DNA from: Kribbella jiaozuonensis
Lineage (GTDB): Bacteria > Actinomycetota > Actinomycetes > Propionibacteriales > Kribbellaceae
Assembly: GCF_005233875.1 (NCBI RefSeq)
Contig: NZ_SZPZ01000002.1
Span: 868,001-932,000 of the forward strand
Direction: 5' to 3'
Length of the DNA stretch: 64,000 nucleotides
The notes under the pieces are model-generated. The model saw only the letters and a program-made list of their open reading frames with translations. It did no database searches and was not told the origin of the DNA. Position numbers and translations under genes: made by a program. Shown here in pieces: positions 45,425 through 54,925 of this stretch (positions are counted from its first letter, which is position 1; every line of letters starts with the position of its first letter).

Positions 45425-46415
45425 GCCAGTTCTCGAAGTGCACGACCTGCACGTCACGTTCAACACCGAGGGCGGTCTGGTCCCCGCCGTCGACGGCATC
45501 GACTTCGCCGTCGCGCCCGGGCAGACGCTCGCGATCGTCGGCGAGTCCGGCTCCGGCAAGAGCGTCAGCTCGGCCGCCGTGATGGGGCTGCTGCCGTCGA
45601 ACGCCGACGTGACCGGCGAGGTGCTGCTGGACGGCCGCGAGCTGATCGGCTTGCCGAACGACGAGCTCCGCAAGATCCGCGGCAACGACATCGCGATGGT
45701 CTTCCAGGACGCCCTGTCCGCGCTGAACCCGTACTACAGCGTCGGCTGGCAGGTCGCCGAGGCGTACCGGCTGCACCACGACGTCTCGAAGAGCAAGGCG
45801 CGACAGCGGGCGATCGAGATGCTCGACAAGGTCGGCATCCCGGACGCGGCCCGCCGGGCCGACAGCTACCCGCACGAGTTCTCCGGGGGAATGCGGCAGC
45901 GGGTCGTGATTGCTATGGCTCTGGTGAACGACCCGAGAGTGCTGATCGCGGACGAGCCGACGACCGCACTCGATGTCACCGTGCAGGCACAGATCATGCG
46001 CCTGCTCGACGACGTGCAGGCCGAGTTCGGTACGGCGCTGGTCCTGATCTCGCACGATCTCGGCGTCGTCGCCGAGGTCGCGGACGACGTTCTGGTCATG
46101 TACGCCGGACGCGCCGCCGAGCGCGGTACGGTCCGCGACATCTTCTTCCGGGCCGCCCACCCGTACGCGCTCGGTCTGCTCGGGGCGATGCCGCGGGTCG
46201 ACGTACCGCCGAAGCCGCGACTGACCACGATCCCCGGCAGCCCGCCCACGCCGGGCTCGATCACGACCGGTTGCCCGTTCCAGCCGCGGTGCGCCTACAC
46301 GCACCTGGTCGGCGAGCGCTGCATCACCGAGCGTCCCGAGCTGACCCCGCGCCCCGGACAGGGCGATCACGAGGCGGCCTGCCACCTCGGCCGACGGCCG
46401 GAGGTGCTCTTGTGA
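45417..46415 (+). CDS. Peptide ABC transporter ATP-binding protein (DppD-like)
   Basis: A 332-residue ATPase: Walker A VGESGSGKSVSS (about residues 41-52), signature FSGGMRQRVVIAMAL, Walker B VLIADEPTTALD, and the C-terminal oligopeptide-binding subfamily extension with Cys residues (GCPFQPRCAY ... ERC). It pairs with the next gene's ATPase. ATG start within the end of the permease gene. Confidence 0.94.
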   Translation: MAEPVLEVHDLHVTFNTEGGLVPAVDGIDFAVAPGQTLAIVGESGSGKSVSSAAVMGLLPSNADVTGEVLLDGRELIGLPNDELRKIRGNDIAMVFQDALSALNPYYSVGWQVAEAYRLHHDVSKSKARQRAIEMLDKVGIPDAARRADSYPHEFSGGMRQRVVIAMALVNDPRVLIADEPTTALDVTVQAQIMRLLDDVQAEFGTALVLISHDLGVVAEVADDVLVMYAGRAAERGTVRDIFFRAAHPYALGLLGAMPRVDVPPKPRLTTIPGSPPTPGSITTGCPFQPRCAYTHLVGERCITERPELTPRPGQGDHEAACHLGRRPEVLL

Positions 46416-47386
46416 GCGAAGAGCTGCTGAACCTCAAGGACGTGAAGAAGTACTTCGGTCTGCGCGGCGCCCCGTGGCGCAAGGCGCAGGCTGTCCGCGC
46501 GGTCGACGGCGTGAACCTCGTTGTCCGCAAGGGCGAAACGGTCGGCCTCGTCGGCGAGTCCGGATCGGGCAAGTCGACCCTGGCCCGCGTGGCGACGCGC
46601 CTGCTCGACCCGACCCAGGGGCGCGTCGAGATCGGCGGCACCGACGTCACCAAGGTGCGTGGCCGCCGGCTGCGGCCGGTCCGCCGGAAGATCCAGATGG
46701 TCTTCCAGGACCCCCAGGCGTCGCTGAACCCACGGCAGTCGGTCGGCACGATCCTGAGTACGCCGTTCCGCGCGCAGGGGATCCGTCCGAGCCGGGCCCA
46801 GCTGGTCGAGCTGCTGGAGCAGGTCGGCCTGGCCGAGCAGTACCTCGAGCGGTACCCGCACGAGTTCTCCGGCGGTCAACGCCAGCGGATCGGGATCGCC
46901 CGGGCGCTGTCGGTCAAGCCTGAGCTGCTGGTCTGTGACGAGCCCGTGTCCGCGCTCGACGTGTCCGTCCAGGCGCAGGTACTGAACCTGCTCGCCGACC
47001 TCCGCGACGAGCTCGGCCTGTCGTACGTGCTGGTCGCGCACGACCTCGCCGTCGTCCGGCAGGTGGCCGACCGGATCGCGGTCATGTACCTCGGCACGAT
47101 CGTCGAGGAGGGTCCCGCCGCGCAGGTCTACGAGGCGCCGGCGCACCCGTACACGAAGGCGCTGCTGTCCGCCGTCCCGGTGCCTGAGCCGGGCGTGGAG
47201 CGGGACCGGATCGTCCTGACCGGCGATGTTCCGACGCCCATCGACCCGCCGTCCGGCTGTCCGTTCCGGACCCGCTGCTACAAGGCGCAGGACGTCTGTG
47301 CGACCGAACGACCGGTGCTCGAGCCCGTCCAAGGTTCGACCGAACACCGGGCCGCCTGCTACTTCCCTGAGCCCCCCACCCCTTGA
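46412..47386 (+). CDS. Peptide ABC transporter ATP-binding protein (DppF-like)
   Basis: A 324-residue ATPase: Walker A VGESGSGKSTLA, signature FSGGQRQRIGIARAL, Walker B LLVCDEPVSALDVS and the C-terminal Cys-containing tail (GCPFRTRCYKAQDVC). The GTG start at 46412 overlaps the DppD stop by four bases. With the previous gene it gives the usual pair of unequal ATPases. Confidence 0.94.
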   Translation: MSEELLNLKDVKKYFGLRGAPWRKAQAVRAVDGVNLVVRKGETVGLVGESGSGKSTLARVATRLLDPTQGRVEIGGTDVTKVRGRRLRPVRRKIQMVFQDPQASLNPRQSVGTILSTPFRAQGIRPSRAQLVELLEQVGLAEQYLERYPHEFSGGQRQRIGIARALSVKPELLVCDEPVSALDVSVQAQVLNLLADLRDELGLSYVLVAHDLAVVRQVADRIAVMYLGTIVEEGPAAQVYEAPAHPYTKALLSAVPVPEPGVERDRIVLTGDVPTPIDPPSGCPFRTRCYKAQDVCATERPVLEPVQGSTEHRAACYFPEPPTP

Positions 47387-47395
47387 GAGGAAAGC

Positions 47396-49069
47396 ATGAA
47401 ACGCATAACCCGAGCGGTCGCGGTAGCGGCCGCGCTGGCGCTGGCGGCCGCCGCTTGCAACGCCAATGACAAGTCCGCCTCAAGTAGCGGCAGCACCGCC
47501 GCCGCGGAGCAGGGCGGCACGCTGCACTTCCTCAGCACCGCCAAGGAGGTCAGCTACGACCCGGCCAAGAGCCAGAACCTGGGCATCAGCGGCATCCACC
47601 TGGTGCTGCGCGGCCTCACGTCATGGAAGACCGACCCGAGCAAGCCGACCGAGCTGGTCCCGGACCTGGCCACCGACACCGGTCAGGTCAGCGACGGCGG
47701 CAAGACCTGGACCTACAAGCTCAAGCCGGGTCTCAAGTACGCCGACGGGTCGCCGATCGTTGCCGGTGACATCAAGTACGGCGTCGAGCGGTCGTTCGCG
47801 CCGGAGCTGTCCGGCGGTCTCGGCTACCACAAGTCGCTGCTGGTCGGCGGCGACAAGTACACCGGCCCGTACAAGGGCGGCGACCTGGCCTCGGTCCAGA
47901 CGCCGGACGACACCACGATCGTCTTCAAGCTGAACAAGCCGTACGGCGACTGGCCGTGGATCGTCAGCATGCCGGCGTTCTCGCCGGTGCCGAAGAAGGC
48001 CGACACAGACCCGGCGCACTACGGCGAGAAGCCGATGGCCAGCGGCCCGTACCAGGTGCAGTCGTACACGCCGGGCTCGAAGCTCGTGCTGACCCGCAAC
48101 CCGAACTGGGACAAGTCGACCGACCCGGCCCGGACCGGCCTGCCGGACTCGATCGTGACCGACATGGGCCTGCAGCCCGACGTCGTCAACCAGCGCCTGA
48201 TCGCGGACGCCGGCGATGACAAGTCCGCTGCCACCACCGGCACCTCGGTCCCGGCCGCGCTGATCCCGACCGTCACCGGCAACCCCGCGGTGAAGGCCCG
48301 GGTGGCGACGTCGACGTCCGGCGCTCTGATGTACCTGGCGATGAACACGCAACGCCCCGCGCTCGCCAAGCCCGAGGTCCGCAAGGCGATCCAGTACGCC
48401 GTCGACAAGCAGGCGGTCCAGGTCGCCGAGGGCGGTCCGGAGTTCGGCGGTGAGCTCGCCACGACCCTGATCACGCCGGGTATCGACGGCTTCAGCAAGT
48501 TCGACCTGTTCCCGGCGCCGCCGGCGGGTGACCCGGACAAGGCCAAGCAGATGCTCGCGGCCGCCGGCGCCGCCAACCTCAACCTGGTGCTGGCCGCCGA
48601 CAACACGACCGGTCTCGGCGTGGCGCAGGCGATCCAGCAGGGCCTGAAGCGGGCCGGGATCACGGTCACGATCAAGCCGCTGGACAGCGAGCCGCTGACC
48701 GACCTGATCACCGGGAACAAGCCGGACTTCGACCTGACCGTGTCGAGCTGGCTGCCGGACTTCCCGTCCGCGATCGGCAACATCCAGCCGCTGTTCGCGT
48801 CCTCGGAGATCGGCAACGGCGGGTACAACATCTCCCGCTACTCGAACCCGGCGGTGGACTCCGCGATCGCCGCGGCGACGGCCGAGTCGGACCGGACCAA
48901 GGCGGCCGGGATGTGGGGTGCGCTGGATAAGCAGATCATGGCCGACGCACCGGTCGTGCCGCTGATCTACGCGCGGAACGCGTTCCTGCACGGATCGAAG
49001 GTGCAGAACTTCTACCTGCCGCAGTACCCGCCGTACCCGAACACGTTGATCCTCGGGCTCAGCAAGTAA
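47396..49069 (+). CDS. Peptide ABC transporter substrate-binding lipoprotein (DppA/OppA-like)
   Basis: A 557-residue SBP family 5 protein. Signal peptide with lipobox LAAAAC (about residues 16-21), then a Ser/Gly-rich linker (SASSSGSTAAAEQGG), the domain start LHFLSTAKEVSYDP, KYGVERSFAPEL and a C-terminal NFYLPQYPPYPNTLILGLS. It captures an oligopeptide or similar for the four other genes. Ligand not known. Converges on the HAD gene. Confidence 0.94.
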   Translation: MKRITRAVAVAAALALAAAACNANDKSASSSGSTAAAEQGGTLHFLSTAKEVSYDPAKSQNLGISGIHLVLRGLTSWKTDPSKPTELVPDLATDTGQVSDGGKTWTYKLKPGLKYADGSPIVAGDIKYGVERSFAPELSGGLGYHKSLLVGGDKYTGPYKGGDLASVQTPDDTTIVFKLNKPYGDWPWIVSMPAFSPVPKKADTDPAHYGEKPMASGPYQVQSYTPGSKLVLTRNPNWDKSTDPARTGLPDSIVTDMGLQPDVVNQRLIADAGDDKSAATTGTSVPAALIPTVTGNPAVKARVATSTSGALMYLAMNTQRPALAKPEVRKAIQYAVDKQAVQVAEGGPEFGGELATTLITPGIDGFSKFDLFPAPPAGDPDKAKQMLAAAGAANLNLVLAADNTTGLGVAQAIQQGLKRAGITVTIKPLDSEPLTDLITGNKPDFDLTVSSWLPDFPSAIGNIQPLFASSEIGNGGYNISRYSNPAVDSAIAAATAESDRTKAAGMWGALDKQIMADAPVVPLIYARNAFLHGSKVQNFYLPQYPPYPNTLILGLSK

Positions 49070-49081
49070 TCCAGCAAGCAG

Positions 49082-49576
49082 TTACGTCCGGCCCTCGGAT
49101 TCCTGGGCCTCGAAGAGGGTCGGCTGGGTCTCGGCATCGAGCCCCCAGTCGGCCCTCATCACCGTGTAGCCGGCCTTCTGCGCGGCCGCGATCACCTTGA
49201 CGTCGTCGTCGACGAGTACGGCGACCGGGCGCTGCTCGGCGAGGCGTTGCAGCCGGCCGAGCTTCATCATCGTCGACGGGCGCCGGTCGGTGTTGCCGCG
49301 CATGTACAGCTTCCCGTCCGGGAACCCGTTGTCCTTCAGCCACTTCAGCGTGTCCCGCCGCAGCCGCTCCGGCCGCCCGGTCAGGTAGACGATCTCGTGC
49401 TCGGCCGCCAGCGTCGTCGCGACCGCGAGCCCCTCGTCGAGTACGGCGTCCTCCTTGGCATGCGCGAAGAACGAGTCCCAGTCCTTCGGCTTCCGCTCGA
49501 TGAAGTGGATCCGCCGGCTGGTGTCGGACAGCGTCGCGTCGATATCGAGTACGGCGTACGGTCGCTCGTCATCCAT
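49082..49576 (-). CDS. HAD-superfamily phosphatase-domain protein
   Basis: A 164-residue protein of the HAD superfamily like the phosphatase half of polynucleotide kinase-phosphatases. Motif I is VLDIDATLSD (residues 8-17): DxD is kept but the usual Gly-Thr becomes Ala-Thr. Motif II is YLTGRPE (about residues 66-72), and VAVLVDDDVKVIAAAQKAGY (about 118-137) gives motifs III/IV. The stop is 13 bases past the transporter stop. It overlaps the following minus-strand GNAT by eight bases; substrate unknown. Confidence 0.82.
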   Translation of the reverse strand: MDDERPYAVLDIDATLSDTSRRIHFIERKPKDWDSFFAHAKEDAVLDEGLAVATTLAAEHEIVYLTGRPERLRRDTLKWLKDNGFPDGKLYMRGNTDRRPSTMMKLGRLQRLAEQRPVAVLVDDDVKVIAAAQKAGYTVMRADWGLDAETQPTLFEAQESEGRT

Positions 49577-50141
49577 GCTGCTCAGCTTCCCAGGTCGCGC
49601 GATCGACGCCGTACAGGACCTCGCCGAACTCGGTCCCGGGGAGCGGATCGTCGAAATGCTCGTGGTAGATCTTCAGGAATCGCAGGCCGGACCGCCGCAT
49701 GACGGCCCGCGAGCGATGGTTGACCGCCATCGTGTCGGCCTCGACCCGCTCCATCCCGAGGCTGAAGGCGTGAGCGATCAGCGACCGCGTGCCTTCGGTC
49801 GCATAGCCCTTGCCCCACGCGGCCCGAAGCAACCGATAGCCGACGCCGACAGTCCTGGCGTCGGTCGTCGGCTGCATCCCGAACCATCCGATGAAGACGC
49901 CGTCGGCCTCGGCGGCGAACGTCCCGAGCTGCGGGTGTTCGGCGTACACCTTGAGGATCTCCGGCAGTACGACGTTCTCGATCTCGTCGCGCGGGGTCGG
50001 CTGACCGGTCAGGAACCGCATCACCTCGGGGTCGGAGTCCAACCTCACCAGCAGTTCGACATCGGCCGGCGTGAACCGGCGGAGCGTCAGCCGATCGGTC
50101 ACGAGGTAGGTCGCCACCTCAGGATCGTAGGCTGTTCGCAT
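49569..50141 (-). CDS. GNAT N-acetyltransferase (RimJ/RimL type)
   Basis: A 190-residue GNAT similar to ribosomal-protein acetyltransferases. TDRLTLRRFTPADVELLVRL near the N-terminus; GVGYRLLRAAWGKGYATEG (about residues 100-118) has the acetyl-CoA loop; VNHRSRAVMRRSGLRFL is the final motif. The ATG at 50141 shares the CATG palindrome with the start of the divergent SDR gene, leaving no promoter space. A GTG at 50117 or 50102 is therefore also plausible. Confidence 0.83.
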   Translation of the reverse strand: MRTAYDPEVATYLVTDRLTLRRFTPADVELLVRLDSDPEVMRFLTGQPTPRDEIENVVLPEILKVYAEHPQLGTFAAEADGVFIGWFGMQPTTDARTVGVGYRLLRAAWGKGYATEGTRSLIAHAFSLGMERVEADTMAVNHRSRAVMRRSGLRFLKIYHEHFDDPLPGTEFGEVLYGVDRATWEAEQHG

Positions 50142-50961
50142 GGCTGAGGTCTGGTTGATTACAGGTGCCAACGCGGGGTTCGGACGGGCGTTGACGGAGG
50201 AGGCGCTGGCGGCCGGTCACACCGTGGTCGCGGCGGTACGGCGGCCCGAGGCGATGGGGCTGGAGCACGAGCGGTTGTCGGTGGTGAAGCTGGATGTGAC
50301 GGACGGCGAGGCGATTCCGGCGGTTGTCGCGGACGTGCTCGCGCGGCACGGGCGGATCGACGTACTCGTGAACAACGCCGGCCGCGGGATGGTCGGGGCG
50401 GCCGAGGAGACGACCGACGAGGAGCTCCGCGGGTTGATGGAGCTGCACTTCTTCGGGCCGGTCGCGTTGACCAAGGCCGTGCTGCCGGGGATGCGGGCGC
50501 AGAAGAGCGGCACGATCGTGCAGTTGAGCAGTCAGGGTGGCCGGTTCGCGTTCGCCGGGATCAGCGCGTACAGCGGGTCGAAGTTCGCGATCGAGGGCTG
50601 GTCGGAGGCGCTCGCGGCCGAGACGAAGCAGTTCGGCATCCGCGTGATCATCGTCGAGCCCGGCGCGTTCCGTACGTCGTTCAACGAGCCGAGCGCGCTG
50701 TACGTGACCGAGATCAGCGACACGTACGAGGGACCCGTCGGCGCCGTCCGCGACGCCCTCTCCAACGGCAACGGCACCCAGCCCGGTGACCCGGTCCGCG
50801 CCGCACAAGCCATCCTCACGGCCGTCGCGAGCCCGGAACCACCGCTGCGCCTGCCGCTCGGCTCGGACGCCGTGGAGGCGCTCCAGGGCGTGTACGCCGG
50901 TGCCCAGAGCGAGGTCGCGGCCTGGGAGAACCTCTCGCGGAGCGCCGACTTCCCCGGATAA
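50140..50961 (+). CDS. Short-chain dehydrogenase/reductase
   Basis: A 273-residue classical SDR: TGANAGFG (residues 8-15, NAD(P) loop), NNAG (about 86-89), and the catalytic Ser, Tyr and Lys in VQLSSQGG and AYSGSKFA (about 127-151). ARG residues after strand 2 (VRRPEAMG) favour NADPH. Substrate unknown. The start overlaps that of the divergent GNAT gene. Confidence 0.9.
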   Translation: MAEVWLITGANAGFGRALTEEALAAGHTVVAAVRRPEAMGLEHERLSVVKLDVTDGEAIPAVVADVLARHGRIDVLVNNAGRGMVGAAEETTDEELRGLMELHFFGPVALTKAVLPGMRAQKSGTIVQLSSQGGRFAFAGISAYSGSKFAIEGWSEALAAETKQFGIRVIIVEPGAFRTSFNEPSALYVTEISDTYEGPVGAVRDALSNGNGTQPGDPVRAAQAILTAVASPEPPLRLPLGSDAVEALQGVYAGAQSEVAAWENLSRSADFPG

Positions 50962-51047
50962 CGACCGTCCGGAGTGTGGGCGGTGTGCGGCGCTTCTGAG
51001 TGTTGAGTGTGCGACTGTCGGTGGCTCGGGTTAGCGTTCATCCCGCA

Positions 51048-52175
51048 ATGGACGAGTCGATCACGTTTCTGCACAGCTCGGACTGGCAGCTGGGGATGAT
51101 GCGCCGGTTCCTGGGGCCGGACGGTCAGGCCCGGTGGGGCCAGGCGCGGCTGGATGCTGTCGCGCGGATCGGCGAGGTCGCGGAGCAGACCGGGGCGGCG
51201 TTCGTTGTTGTCACCGGCGACGTGTTCGAGCACAACCAGGTCGAGCGGCAGACGATCCTGCGGGCGTGCGAGGCGCTCAAGCGGATCCCGGTCCCCGTCG
51301 TACTGCTGCCCGGCAACCACGACGCACTCGAGCCCGGCTCGTTGTGGACGTCGAGCCAGTGGCAGGCGCACGCTCCGGAGCACGTGACGGTCCTGACCGA
51401 AACGACGCCTTTCCAGATCGTGCCGGGAGTCGAGCTCGTCGGCGCGCCGTGGCGTTCGCGCCGCCCGCTCTCGGATCCGGCCGCGCCTGGGTACGCCGAC
51501 CTCACGCCGGAGCCCGGGATCATCCGGATCCTGCTCGCCCACGGTCAGCTGACCAGCCTGTCCGGCGGCATGTCCGACGTACCGACGATCGACCAGACGG
51601 CGCTGGAGGCCGCGGTCGCGGACGGCCGGCTGCAGTACGTCGGGCTCGGTGACCGGCACTCGACGACGAAGGTGACCGACCGGATCTGGTTCTCCGGGAC
51701 GCAGGAGGTCACGTCGCCGGAGGAGGACGCGCCCGGCAACGTGCTGAAGGTGACCATCGGCGGTGACGAGATCGAGGTCGAGCCGGTGCGGGTCGGAGCG
51801 TGGCACATGGTCGACCACCGGGTCGAGTTGTTCGACGAGGAGTCGATCCAGGCGCTCGAGGACTGGTTCGCCGAGCTCCCGGACAAGGAGCGGACGTACG
51901 TGCGGCTGGCCGGAGACGGCTCGTTGCCGCTGCCGTTGCTGAGTCGGCTGGACGCGATGATCGACGCGCAGGGCGAGGTGTTCGCCAGCGTGGAGCGGTG
52001 GGCCAAGTTCTGGACCGTCCGGCCCGCGCCGGATGCGGCTGACCTGGAGTCGTTGCAGCTGAGCGGTCCGGCCCGCGCCGCGATGGAGGAGCTACGGCAG
52101 GCGCTGGCCGGCGGCGACGAGGGCGCAGGTGCGGCGTTGTCGTTGATGCACCGATTGGCGCGGGACGCGGGATGA
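51048..52175 (+). CDS. sbcD: SbcD/Mre11-type DNA-repair metallophosphoesterase
   Basis: A 375-residue nuclease subunit. Motifs: SSDWQLG (residues 8-14, where classical SbcD has DxH and this protein has DxQ), GDVFEHN (about 57-63), LLPGNHD (about 86-92), HGQLT (about 165-169) and GDRHS (about 200). The Gln for His change affects a metal ligand but occurs in this actinobacterial subgroup. The ATG overlaps none upstream; the stop overlaps the SMC-like gene by four bases. The pair probably forms an ATP-dependent nuclease on DNA ends. Confidence 0.86.
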   Translation: MDESITFLHSSDWQLGMMRRFLGPDGQARWGQARLDAVARIGEVAEQTGAAFVVVTGDVFEHNQVERQTILRACEALKRIPVPVVLLPGNHDALEPGSLWTSSQWQAHAPEHVTVLTETTPFQIVPGVELVGAPWRSRRPLSDPAAPGYADLTPEPGIIRILLAHGQLTSLSGGMSDVPTIDQTALEAAVADGRLQYVGLGDRHSTTKVTDRIWFSGTQEVTSPEEDAPGNVLKVTIGGDEIEVEPVRVGAWHMVDHRVELFDEESIQALEDWFAELPDKERTYVRLAGDGSLPLPLLSRLDAMIDAQGEVFASVERWAKFWTVRPAPDAADLESLQLSGPARAAMEELRQALAGGDEGAGAALSLMHRLARDAG

Positions 52176-54925
52176 GATTGCACAGCTTGGCGCTACGGGA
52201 CTTCCGTGGCGTCAAAGAACGCATTGTCCGGTTCCGCGCGCTCGGCACCACCGTCGTGGTCGGCGACAACGAGGTCGGCAAGTCCAGCCTGGTCGAGGCG
52301 TTCGGGCTGGTCTTCGAGCTGCCCGACGACTCGAAGTCGACCCGGATCCGCGACATCCAGCCGGTCGGCCAGGACGTCGGCCCGGAGGTCACCGCCGAGC
52401 TGAGCCTCGGCGGCCGCGAGCTCACGTACTCCAAGCGCTGGCTGAAGAACCGTTCCACCGAGCTGACCATCGTCGAGCCGGACGGCCGGCGGCAGTCGTG
52501 GACCGGTCGCGAGGCGCACAACGAGGCCGAGCGGCTGTTCCACGAGAACGTCGATCCGGTGCTGTGGCAGACGCTGATGGTGAGCCAGGGCCAGTCGTTG
52601 GTGTTGCCAACGCCGGCCGATGCGGAGCCGCTGATCACCGCGGTCACCGCCGAGTCGGGGACACCGGTCGACGGCGCTTCGATGCCGCTGGTGACGGCAG
52701 TCGAGCACGAGTACCTGCGGTACTGGACGCCGCGCGGGAAACCGACCGGCGACTACGCGCGGTCCGCGAAGACCGTGTCCGCGGCCGAGCTGGGTGCGGC
52801 GCAGGCATTGCAGGCGATGGAGGAGGTGCAGTCCGACATCCGGCGGGCCGAGCGGCTCAACCTCGACCTCTCCGATGTCGACACCCGGCTGTCCGACCAC
52901 CTGAAGTCGGTCGAGGAGCTGCGCGAACGCAAGAAGGCGACCGACGAGATCCTGCTGCGCCGCGACTCGGTGCGCTCGCGGGCGGAGACCGCACGGGCCC
53001 GGCTGGAGAACCACACCCGGACCCGGCTGGATCGCGAGCGGCTGCTGGACGAGGTCGAGCGGTTCACGAAGTTCGAGGCCGAGCTGGCCACTCGTCGGGC
53101 CGACGCGGATCTCGTCGCGAAGACAGGCGCCGAGATGGTGCAGGCCGCGGAGGCGGCGCTGGCCGAGGTCGTCGAGCTGAAGGACCTCCGGCGTACGGAC
53201 GTGCAGGCGGCCGAGCGGCGGGTCTCGGACCTGATGGATCGCGCCGAGCTTGATCGGCTGCTCGGGCAGCAGACCGAGCTGGTCGACGTACGTGCGCGGA
53301 TCGCGGCCGCCGGGACGATCCTGGACCGGATCAAGGTCGACGACGCGATCGTTGCGGCGCTCGAGGATGCTCGGGCGGCAGTGGTCGAGGCCCGCGCGGC
53401 GCTCGCGGCCGGCGTACCTGAAGTCTCTGTACGGCGGCTTGGCGCGGAGCCCGTGGAGTTGTCGGGGACCGGTCTGGACGGGGCTGTGCCGTCGGAGCTC
53501 GGGTTCGACGAGGCGGCGCAGGTGCTCGTCTCGGGCGAGCTCGTGATCGGCGTACCGGGTCAGCTCGAGGTGACCGTGCGGGCCGGTGGCGAGGCGGCGA
53601 CGCTGCGGTCGCGGGTCGACGACGCCGTACGGCGGGAGAAGGACCTGCTGAAGAAGGCCGGCGTGAAGGACGTCGCGGCGGCGCGCGAGCTGCTGCGGAA
53701 GGCCGACACCGCGACGGCTGAGCTGAACGAGGCTCGGCGTACGGAGAAGTCGTTGACGGCCGGAGGCGATCCGGGGGAGCGGATCGCCGTACTGTCCGCG
53801 CGGCTGGGTCCTGAGGACGAGGCGGAGGAGTCTGGGAAGCCTGCGGTTGAAGGCGTTCCGGGGCAGATGTCGCTGTTTGCCGAGTTCGCGGAGTTCGCGT
53901 CGCCGCACGACACGTTGTTCGACGACATCGACGAGCCCGCACCGGCCCCCGACGACCTTGCGGGTGCGCAGCGAGTGCTTGAAGAGGCGCGGAGCGGTCT
54001 GGCCGAGGTCGAGCGGTTGCTGGCGGACGCGGAGTTTGCGGCTGCGCAGGCGCGGAAGGCGGCTGACGAGGATCGGTCCGAGGCGCAGAACGCACGTGCC
54101 CGGTCTGAGCTGGCGGGGGAGCGGTTGGAGTCCGCGGTCGAGGCGCTCGACGCTGCGCGGGCCGTGCTCGACGACGACGGTGTGTCGGCGGCTGAGTCCG
54201 AGGCGACGGCTGACGTCGAGGCGGTGCTCGAGGAGCTGACCGTCGTACAGGAGCAGGCGGACGCGGCCGGGGCTGATCAGGTCGCGGGCGAGCTGACGCA
54301 CGCGTTGGCGGTGGCGAAGAGGCTGCAGGGCGAGCGGGACACGCTGCGCGATGCGTTGCGTACGACGGAGGGCCGGCTGGAGCAGTCCGGCCGGGACGGG
54401 CTTGCGACCCGGCGGGACGTGGCCGACCTGGAGCTGGCCGCCGTACGCGCGGAGCACGACAGCCTGGAGCGGCGGGCGGAGGCGGCGCGGCGCGTGTACG
54501 AGACGCTCAGCCGGCATCGGGCCGAGGCACAGACGAAGTACTCCGAGCCGCTGCAGTCCCGGATCGAGTCCTTGGGCCGCAGCGTCTACGGGCCGTCGTT
54601 CCGGGTCTGGTTGGACGACGATCTCGCAGTGGCGGAGCGTGAGCTGGACGGCGTACGGCTGCGCGTCGAGGCGCTGTCGACCGGCGCTCAGGAGCAGCTG
54701 GCGATCATCACCCGCCTCGCGATCAGCCACCTGGTCAGCACCGGCGAGGGCAGCGTTCCCGTCATCTTCGACGACGCCCTCGGCTGGTCCGACAAGGCCC
54801 GCCTCCGCGACATGGGCGCCCTCCTCGGCCGAGCCGGCGACCACGGCCAGATCATCATCCTCACCTGCATGCCCGACCGCTACGAATACGTCCCCAAAGC
54901 AACCTTCATCAAGCTGGACGCGTGA
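52172..54925 (+). CDS. YhaN/SbcC-like SMC-family ATPase
   Basis: A 917-residue coiled-coil ATPase. Walker A GDNEVGKSSLVEAFG (about residues 31-45), long coiled coils (about 200-400 and 580-800), signature STGAQEQLAII (about 835-845) and Walker B PVIFDDALGWSD (about 862-873). Instead of the Rad50 zinc hook (CxxC), a globular insert of about 90 residues sits between the coils (GAEPVELSGTGLDGAVPSEL... ), the arrangement seen in YhaN-like proteins. ATG start, coupled to sbcD. Its 3' end overlaps convergent fdhD by 17 bases. Confidence 0.88.
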   Translation: MRLHSLALRDFRGVKERIVRFRALGTTVVVGDNEVGKSSLVEAFGLVFELPDDSKSTRIRDIQPVGQDVGPEVTAELSLGGRELTYSKRWLKNRSTELTIVEPDGRRQSWTGREAHNEAERLFHENVDPVLWQTLMVSQGQSLVLPTPADAEPLITAVTAESGTPVDGASMPLVTAVEHEYLRYWTPRGKPTGDYARSAKTVSAAELGAAQALQAMEEVQSDIRRAERLNLDLSDVDTRLSDHLKSVEELRERKKATDEILLRRDSVRSRAETARARLENHTRTRLDRERLLDEVERFTKFEAELATRRADADLVAKTGAEMVQAAEAALAEVVELKDLRRTDVQAAERRVSDLMDRAELDRLLGQQTELVDVRARIAAAGTILDRIKVDDAIVAALEDARAAVVEARAALAAGVPEVSVRRLGAEPVELSGTGLDGAVPSELGFDEAAQVLVSGELVIGVPGQLEVTVRAGGEAATLRSRVDDAVRREKDLLKKAGVKDVAAARELLRKADTATAELNEARRTEKSLTAGGDPGERIAVLSARLGPEDEAEESGKPAVEGVPGQMSLFAEFAEFASPHDTLFDDIDEPAPAPDDLAGAQRVLEEARSGLAEVERLLADAEFAAAQARKAADEDRSEAQNARARSELAGERLESAVEALDAARAVLDDDGVSAAESEATADVEAVLEELTVVQEQADAAGADQVAGELTHALAVAKRLQGERDTLRDALRTTEGRLEQSGRDGLATRRDVADLELAAVRAEHDSLERRAEAARRVYETLSRHRAEAQTKYSEPLQSRIESLGRSVYGPSFRVWLDDDLAVAERELDGVRLRVEALSTGAQEQLAIITRLAISHLVSTGEGSVPVIFDDALGWSDKARLRDMGALLGRAGDHGQIIILTCMPDRYEYVPKATFIKLDA

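Noticed and set aside
52193..54844. An 883-codon open frame on the minus strand across the YhaN-like gene
   Set aside because: Antisense shadow of a conserved ATPase with intact Walker motifs on the plus strand.
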